Assembly: GCA_001769125.1 (NCBI GenBank)
Contig: MEOG01000134.1
Span: 1-47,163, forward strand
Length of the DNA: 47,163 bases
Reading direction: 5' to 3'
DNA from: Bacteroidetes bacterium GWF2_35_48
Lineage (GTDB): Bacteria; Bacteroidota; Bacteroidia; Bacteroidales; GWF2-35-48
In this document: positions 22,443-31,000 of the stretch, piece after piece
Position numbering within the stretch: the first letter of the stretch is position 1
Layout: each line of letters opens with the position of its first letter
Translations under genes and position numbers: made by a program
The notes under the pieces: model-generated
What the model was told of the DNA's origin: nothing
Database searches by the model: none
Seen by the model: the letters and a program-made list of their open reading frames with translations, nothing else

Positions 22443-24902
22443 CTATTCATGATAATAAACCCTTTTTACCCTTCGCGAAATTCCGGTTAAAATTTCATAG
22501 GGAATTGTTCCTGTTTTTTCAGCAAGTTCTGAAACACTGATTCCTTTTCCGAAAACAATAATTTCGTCTCCTTCTTTGGCGTTAATGCCTGTTATATCTA
22601 TCATGCACATATCCATGCAGATATTTCCGATAATCGGCGCTTTTTCTCCTTTAACAAGGACATAGCCAACACCGTTTCCAAGCCTGCGATCAAGACCATC
22701 TGCGTAACCAATTGGCACTGTTGCTATTACTGAATTTTTCCGTACCTGACCTTTTCTGCTGTAACCAACCGTTTCCTTTGCAGAAACGTTTTTTATCTGC
22801 GAAATGATACATTTCAGACTGCTTATTTGTTCTAATTTATTTTGATTAATGCTGCTTATTCCATAAAGACCGATTCCTAATCGCACCATATCATAATTAA
22901 CTTCGGGGAAACGTTCTATCCCTGATGAGTTTAAAATATGGCGCAGCACTGGGTACTTCAACGCATCTGTGATTTTTTTACTCATTTCTTCGAATACCAG
23001 AAACTGCGAGAGGGTAAAATCATCGTGAACTGTTTCATCACTTGCTGCAAGATGTGAAAAAACGGATTTTACCATCATGCAATTTTGTGATAATAAAAAC
23101 GAAATAAGCTTTTCTATTTCAGCGCTTTCAAATCCCAGTCGGCGCATTCCTGTATCAAGTTTAATATGAACAGGATAATTACGGATTCCGTTTTTTTGCA
23201 GAACGCTTAAAAATGCTTCGAGCAGCCTGAAACTATAAATTTCCGGTTCAAGCCGGTTTTCAAGCATCAGTTCAAAATTATTCATTTCCGGATCCATAAC
23301 CATAACCGGAATCGTAATACCTGCGCGCCTCAGTTCAATTCCTTCGTCAACATAGGCAACAGCAAGATAATCTACTTTCTGATATTGAAGAACGTTTGCA
23401 ATTTCAAAAAGTCCGCTTCCATAAGAAAACGCTTTGACCATTGCCATAACTTTTGTTTCAGGCTTTAAAAGCGATTTGAAATAATTCAGGTTATGAACAA
23501 CAGCATTGAGATTTATCTCCAGTACCGTATCGTGTGTTTTTTGTTGAAGAAATTTTGAAATTTCTTCAAATCTGAATGCGCGCGCTCCTTTGAGCAAAAT
23601 AGCCTCATCGCTGAAAACAATTTCTGATATATGCTCTAAAAATTCTTCTGTTCCGGAAAAAAATTTCTTTTTAATTTTAAATAGCCCTGCCTGGTGCGAT
23701 ATTGCCGGTCCGATTCCAATAAGCCGATGAACATTTTTCTTTAAAAGAAGATTTGCAACAGCGCTGTATAATTTTTTTTCATCCATTCCGCTTTGTAAAA
23801 TATCAGAAAGGATAATGGTTCGCTTATCATGTTGTTTTTGATGATTCAAAAAATCAAGGGCGATGTTCAGGGATTGTATATCGGAATTATAATAATCGTT
23901 TATCAATGTGCAATTATGGATGCCTGCTTTCAGCTCAAGCCTCATTGCCACGGGGCTTAGCCCTTCCATTTTTAACTGAATTTCTTCCTCTTTAAACCCG
24001 AGATACAAAAGGGTAGCCCAGCAATGAATGGCGTTTTCTATGGAAGCATCATCTGTAAACGGAATTGCAATCTGTGTTGTTTTTCTTTTGTATTTTGCAG
24101 CAATTTTTGTACTTGCTTCTTTTTTCTCAATGTTTGATATATTAAGATCTGCCGGAAATTTTTGCGACCATGTAAATGTTTTTATTTTTTGGGCAAGGTC
24201 AGATGTTACAATCGTGTCTATAATCAAATAATCCCGGTTATAAATCAGTGCTTCGCATTTTGAAAAAAGCCGAAGTTTTTCTTTTGCTTTTTGTTTCTGG
24301 CTGATGAAGTTCTCCTGATGCGCTTCTCCAATATTTGTAAAAATTCCGATTGTCGGACTAATTATATTTTGCAGATTTTGCATCTCATCATCGCGGGATA
24401 TGCCTGCTTCAAAAATTCCCATTTCTGTTTTTTCATCCATCAGCCACACAGAAAGAGGAACACCCACTTGAGAATTGTAACTTTTCGGGCTTCTTGTAAT
24501 GTTGTATTTTTGATTCAATAACTGAAACAACCATTCTTTTACAATAGTTTTGCCATTACTGCCGGTTATACCGATAACAGGAATGTTAAATTTTTTCCTG
24601 TGAAGGGAACAAAGTGTTTGCAAAGCTTTGAGCGTGTCTTTAACAACAATAAAGTTACAATTTGAAAGTTCATCGTTGGGTTGAGGTATATAATTAACAA
24701 CAAAGTTCAGCACTCCGTTTCCTGCAAGTTCAGAAATAAAATTATGACCGTCGTGGCGATCGCCTTTAAGCGCAAAAAAAAGTGAGTCGCCGGGCGATAA
24801 AAGGTTACGGCTGTCAATCAGCAAATGGTTGATAACAGGATTTACGGGATTGCTTAATGTTCCCTGAATCGCCTTTGCTATATCACTGAGCTTGTATTCC
24901 AA
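22443..24902 (-). CDS. MurF-alanine racemase fusion
   Basis: The 819-residue protein fuses two peptidoglycan enzymes. The first (about residues 1-455) is a MurF ligase that adds D-Ala-D-Ala to UDP-MurNAc-tripeptide: ATP loop GITGSNGKTIVKEWLF (about 109-124), then GIFEAGISRDDEM and NIGEAHQENF. The second (about 462-819) is a PLP alanine racemase: VMAMVKAFSYGSG with the PLP lysine, HIKLDTGMRRLGF, and VGYSRKGQVRK with the catalytic tyrosine. Such fusions are known in Bacteroidota and place D-Ala supply and use on one chain. All key residues are present in both halves. It has no partner genes nearby. Confidence 0.96.
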   Translation of the reverse strand: MEYKLSDIAKAIQGTLSNPVNPVINHLLIDSRNLLSPGDSLFFALKGDRHDGHNFISELAGNGVLNFVVNYIPQPNDELSNCNFIVVKDTLKALQTLCSLHRKKFNIPVIGITGSNGKTIVKEWLFQLLNQKYNITRSPKSYNSQVGVPLSVWLMDEKTEMGIFEAGISRDDEMQNLQNIISPTIGIFTNIGEAHQENFISQKQKAKEKLRLFSKCEALIYNRDYLIIDTIVTSDLAQKIKTFTWSQKFPADLNISNIEKKEASTKIAAKYKRKTTQIAIPFTDDASIENAIHCWATLLYLGFKEEEIQLKMEGLSPVAMRLELKAGIHNCTLINDYYNSDIQSLNIALDFLNHQKQHDKRTIILSDILQSGMDEKKLYSAVANLLLKKNVHRLIGIGPAISHQAGLFKIKKKFFSGTEEFLEHISEIVFSDEAILLKGARAFRFEEISKFLQQKTHDTVLEINLNAVVHNLNYFKSLLKPETKVMAMVKAFSYGSGLFEIANVLQYQKVDYLAVAYVDEGIELRRAGITIPVMVMDPEMNNFELMLENRLEPEIYSFRLLEAFLSVLQKNGIRNYPVHIKLDTGMRRLGFESAEIEKLISFLLSQNCMMVKSVFSHLAASDETVHDDFTLSQFLVFEEMSKKITDALKYPVLRHILNSSGIERFPEVNYDMVRLGIGLYGISSINQNKLEQISSLKCIISQIKNVSAKETVGYSRKGQVRKNSVIATVPIGYADGLDRRLGNGVGYVLVKGEKAPIIGNICMDMCMIDITGINAKEGDEIIVFGKGISVSELAEKTGTIPYEILTGISRRVKRVYYHE

Positions 24903-24968
24903 TTTTTAAAAGAAAAAGGATTGCAAAGATAAACAAATCAATGAAAAGAAAAAGATGAAATATTTTCA

Positions 24969-25004
24969 CAAAAAAACGGTCTGCAAAAATGCAAACCGTT
25001 TTTT
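24969..25004 (-). terminator. Terminator of the FISUMP giant gene
   Basis: AAAAAACGGT and ACCGTTTTTT pair, with an inner TGCA/TGCA pairing beyond one mismatch and a four-base A loop. On the minus strand it follows the stop codon of the giant gene directly and ends in a T-run. Confidence 0.8.
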
Positions 25005-25005
25005 G

Positions 25006-28000
25006 TTACTGTTTTACAAAGCGCCTTATCAGGCTTGTTTTTTCAGTATAAATTTTAACCAAATACACACCGGCAGGCAAATTCATTGTATTGAGAGTTG
25101 TTTTCCCCTCAATTGTATGTACAGAAATAGTTTTCCCGATGATATTCAGAATTTTTAAATTTTTAATTTCATCAGAATTTATTTCAATCGTCAGCTCTTC
25201 TTTCACTGGGTTCGGATAAATTTTTATTTCATCAGATTCATAAATTTGAGAAGAAATTCCTACATCAATTATACCATTATCTTCAATATTCGAAAGTGAT
25301 TGGCTGAATGGACCTGACATATCTTTTGCATCGCCTTCTGCCCAGCATTCATTTTCACGTAAAGCGCTTACCTGATATTTTAAATTTCCAGTTACAGGGG
25401 CTTCATCATCGGTATAAGTATTCAGGTCTCCCGGAATACTGTCTAATGCGACCCACCCTGTTGAAGAATGATAACGGTAAATAAAGTACGTTAAATATTC
25501 ATAACCATAATAATGATTCCATATCAAGTTCATATCGTCACCCTGTCCCAGATTTATTGTGAGATGTATGGTTTTATGAAAATCGCTTTGCGGACTTTCG
25601 TTTCCACAACTGTCAACCTGCGAAATTTTATAACGGTATGCGCGTGTTTTGGGATTTGAATTTACATCAATCCATTTGCTCATGGCATTATACGGAACAC
25701 TTGCAGCATGAAGATAAACTCCTGCTGCAGATGATTCTTTATAAATTTTGTAATGCGAAATTCCCGTTGTCTGCGCTTTTTCCCATACCAGCATGTTTTT
25801 AGGAGATGAAAGCGTGTTGTCAACAGAAACAATACAGAGAGACTGTATTGCAGGGGCTGTAACTTCAATTTCTGCCTGAGCAATGGCCGTGCAACCTCCG
25901 CCGGTAACCGTTACGCTGTAAATTCCTGCTTCGGTATTTACAAGATCTTCATCTGTTGAACCACCTGTCCACTGATAAGAATAAGTTCCAATTGCTGGTA
26001 CGCTTATATAAATAGCGCCATCGAATCCGCTGCATGTTGCATTTTTAACAGAATCAATCAGAATAATCGGCGCATCGGTTTCTGTAATAGCGGTTGTGGC
26101 TGTAATGATACACGAATTCGCATCCTGAACGGTCAGCGTGTATGTTCCGTAACCAAGATTAGCTGCGGTAGCTGAAGTATTTGTGTTTGACCAGACGTAC
26201 AGATAAGGAACTGTTCCGCCACTAACGCTTGCAGTAGCAGAGCCATCCTGATTCCCACAGCTTGCATTGTTTGAAGTAATCGTAACATTAAGCTGTGGTG
26301 GTTGTGTAATGTTAATACTTTGTACAGCCTGGCATCCTGCATGGTCGGTAATAATTACTTCATACGGACCGGCAGCAAGATTGCTAATATTTTGAATACT
26401 GTCGCCGTTGCTCCATTCAAAGTGATAAGGCAGTGTGCCTCCGGAAACATTGATGGTTATAGTGCCGTTTGTTCCGCCATAGCAGCTTACATTCGTAGCT
26501 GTTTGTGAAGTAATATTCGGTCCGTTTGAAGAACTGATAAGCGCGGTGGCTGTATTTTGGCATCCATTTGCATCTGTAATATATAGCATAAAAATTCCGG
26601 ATTCAAGACCCGTGGCTACATCTGTAGTATCGCCGTTTGACCACAAATAATCATACGGCTGCGTTCCTCCGGTTACAAGCGCTGTGGCGCTTCCCATTGC
26701 TTGTCCGCATAGTGTATTCGCTGCATTTATCATTATTTGTATCGGCAAATATTTTGTTACCTGAATTGTATCTCTGTCTGTACACCCGGCACTGTTGGTG
26801 GCTGTTACGGAATAATAACCGGAATTACTTACCGTAATCGAAGGCATTGTTTGTCCATTGCTCCAGATGTAGGTGCAGCCAGCTCCAGCAAATGCATTCA
26901 GGGTAATTGAGGCATTGGCGCAAATGGTGGTATCGTTTCCGAGATTAACAACAGGATTTTGAGCCTGAGATACGATGAAGGGAGATGAAGTTCCGGAGCA
27001 GCCGTTGTTGTCCATTACGGTTACGTAATATGTTCCGGGCATGGAGACGTTGCATGCAACGTCTGTACAGCCCGAAACCCATTGATAGCTTGAGAAATTT
27101 CCTGTGCTGAGCGTTGCGCTGCTTCCTTCGCAGAAGCTGCTTGCTCCTGTAATTACAGGCGTGGGAAGCGCATGAATAGTTACGTGAATAGTGTCAGCAG
27201 CAGAGCAATTTTCGGCATCTGTTACGGTAATGGAATAGAATCCGGACTCGGAGACGATGCATGAATCGTCTGTACAAGCCGAATTCCATGAATAAGAATA
27301 TGGTCCGGTGCCGCTGCTTACGCTGACATTCAGTGTTAATGGACCGCCGCAAATTGTTGTATCATTGCCAAGTGTAACCACAGGTGGCTGGCAGCCAAAT
27401 GAAATGATTACTGTATCGGCAGAAGTGCCGCATAAATTAGAAATAGTCCATACCAGCGTGTATGTTTCTGATGCTATACCAGAAAATGAACTGGAAGGAT
27501 TATTCGCATCAAGAATTGCTCCACCTGTTCCGCTTATTAGTGTCCATATTCCTGTGCCAATTACAGGTGCGTTTGCAGCAAGAGTGGCTAATTCTCCTAA
27601 ATTTATTTGTTGATCAGCTCCCGCGTTTGCTGTTGTTGGTAATGACAGCACGGTTAAATTTGTTGTAATTATACTGTCGCAACCACTAGCCATTTGTATT
27701 GTATCGTGATAAGTACCACTGCTTGTATAAGAGCTTGTACCAACTATAAATGGACCACCGCAGACAGTGGTGTCAATAGTAACAGCAACAGCAGAGCAAA
27801 TGCTTTTGATACAGCGAATAGAATATCCATAATTTTTACTCAGGCTTGCTTTTCCAATAATTCCGCTGTTGTGATAAAGAACCCTGTACCACGTGTCTGT
27901 AGCATTATATTCTGAGGATGTCCAGAAAAAGGCATTCGTATTGATATTATATGAAGAGCCACCAGGAATACGATTGCCACCAGGAAGCGCTGTAAAGCCA

Positions 28001-31000
28001 CTCTCGTTTGTTGCTGCTGTATTCGGACTGCTCCAATGTGTTAATCCTATTTCTTTCATTTTACCACTGGCGACACTTTCTCCACCAAGAGCAGATGTTA
28101 ACTGAGTCCATTCCGCATCACTTGCCACCTGCCACCCTGTCGGACAAACACCTCTTGAATCATTTACCGCGTACCAGTTATAAAGCGGACCATAAGTTTC
28201 TGCATACTGGGTAGAATCGTTGTTATAATAACTCAATGCCCCGGTAGTTAAATTACTCCAATTGGTATTATTTGCTACATTCGGTATAGCAGAACCATTC
28301 TGATATTTAGTTGCAGCCAGATTCTCTTTCATCCACCATTGTGTACCAATTTTTACAATAGGATAATTCCGGCAGTCTCTTCCGTCGAGAATAAATTTGT
28401 TAATAGTATCGGTGATTGTCTGACCAGATGCAGCAACAACCAGATGAGTTGTAATGATACTATCGCAGCCACTGACCATTGGAATTGTATCAATATAGGT
28501 TCCAGCAGTTGTGTAAGAATGTGTTCCAACTGCATAAGATTGACCCTGACAAATTAATATTGATGAACTACTAGAAATATTTGGATTAACATAAACGACA
28601 GCATCAAGTGGTGCACCAAAACAACCATTATATGAAGCACTAATTGTATATGTAATCATACCTGAACCTACTAAAACATTTCGAATTGGTATGTCATTAT
28701 TCAGATTACCTACAATTGAAACACCACTGGCAGAATATGTCCAATTAAAAACTGTACCAGGTTGATCAGATGTAATCATAATATTAGTTGTATCGCCGCT
28801 GCAAATAGTTTCAGTCTGTGGAGTGACTGTAATTATTGGTAGTGGAATAACTGTTAAGTTGGTTGTAATTATACTGTCGCAACCATCGGCAAAGGGGATT
28901 GTATCATGGTAGATGCCACTGTTTAAGTAAGTGTGAGTTCCAACGATGTATGATTCCCCTTGACAGATAGCAGTATCAACAGTAACTGCAACATCTTCGA
29001 AGATGTTTTTGATACAGCGGACGGAGAAACCAAAATTTTTAAAGTTTGTCCCAATACCTATCTGTGATTTATTATATGAAAGGTGTCGTATCCATGCATA
29101 CTCAATATCATACTCAGTTTTCAGCCACCAGCAACCACCATTTTCAATATCAGTATATGAACCATCATTACCACGACCACTCCCAGGTAACGCAGTAAAG
29201 CCACTACTGTTCGTTGCTCCTGTGTTTGGATTATTCCAATGCAATGTGTCTATTTCTTTTAATTTACCTCCTATGTCTGTTCCCAACCAACCTATAATAT
29301 TTGTATCAACGGTATTATCTAAAAATAGTTCTAATATATTCCATTCAATACTACTTGATGTATGCCATCCTGTCGGACAAATTTTTCTAGAATCATTTAC
29401 TGCATACCAGTTATAAAGGGAACCATAAGTTTCTGCATATTGCAAAGAGTCGTTGTTATAATAACTCAATGCCCCGGTAGTTAAATTACTCCATTCAGTA
29501 TTATTTGTTACATTCGGAATAGCTGAACCATTCTGATATTTAGTTGCAGCCAGATTCTCTTTCATCCACCATTGTGTACCAATTTTCACGATTGGATAAT
29601 TTTGGCAATCTCTACCATCATGGATGAATTTATTGATGGTATCAGTATATGTAACCCCTGCAGCAAAAACAAAAAGACTTGCAGCATCTGAAGTATCTGA
29701 ATCAATGCCATCGGTAACAACGCAACGGTATTGAAAGCCATTAAACCCGATTGATGCATTTAAAATTTCCAATGTATCATTTGTCGTTCCCGAATAAATT
29801 CCTTCATTCGTATTCGCCCATGAATTACCATCATGAGACTGCCACTGGTAGGTAAGTCCTGAACCTGTAGCGCTTACTATAAAAATTGTGCTGCTTCCTT
29901 CACAAACGATTTTGGGGTGTGGATTTTCAACTATTTCAGGCGGATCGTTTTTTACACAACGTACAGAATAGCCATACGATTTTCCAAAAGTTGTTCTTGA
30001 AACAGTACTGTAATAGTAGCTTAAATATCTTACCCATGCCATAGTTTCACTTGACTCATTTTTTGTCCACCATAATCCCCCCATTCCAATGTTCCAAAAT
30101 TGCCCGGTATCATTCCTGTATCCTGCAGGCAAACCAGAAAAGCCGCTCGAATTGGTTGCTCCATTATTTGGGTCTGTCCAATGCGTTGTTCCTGCTTCTT
30201 TCATCTTTCCCCCTTCATTGTTTCCGCACCACGCGTTAGTAGTATTATCAAACGGAAAATCTGTCTCACAATTTGCCCCATCACAAAGAGCTCTTTCTAA
30301 AATTGTCCATTCATCATGTGTAGGTACATGCCAGCCGTTTGAACAAATTCCCCTCGAATCATCTACTGCATACCAGTTGTATAAAGCTCCATAAGTTTCT
30401 GCATACTGTGCAGAGTCATTGCTGTAATAACTGCAGGCACCGCTGACAAGACTGCTCCATTCTATATCTAGAGTTACTCCATAAATCGCTGAACCATCAG
30501 CATATTTATGTGAATTCAGGTTCTCCTTCATCCACCACTGATTACTTATTTTTACAATCGGATAATTTTGGCAATCGCGTCCATCGTGAATAAATTTGTT
30601 TATAGTGTCGGTAATTGTCACACCTGTAGCTAGAACAAAAAGAAAAGCTGCTTCGGAGGTATCAGTGTCTGCACCATCTGTAACAAAACAGCGGAACTGA
30701 GTGTTGTTCATTGAAACTGTTGCAGCAGTAATTGAGAGGGTATCGTTGGTAGCGCCACTATAAACTCCTGTGTTGGTTACATTCGACCAGAGACCTGTTG
30801 TTTTTTTCTGCCATTGGTAACTGAGTCCTGATCCAGTAGCACTAACCGTGAAGCTTGTGTTGCTGCTTTCGCAGGTGGGTTTTGTTTGCGGATGTTGTGC
30901 TATTTCTGGCGGATTGTTTTTAATGCATCGGACTGAAATGCCATTTTCAAGATTACCCCAGCTTCTGCTGATTTGCGAATAACCAGATTGTAAAGAACGC

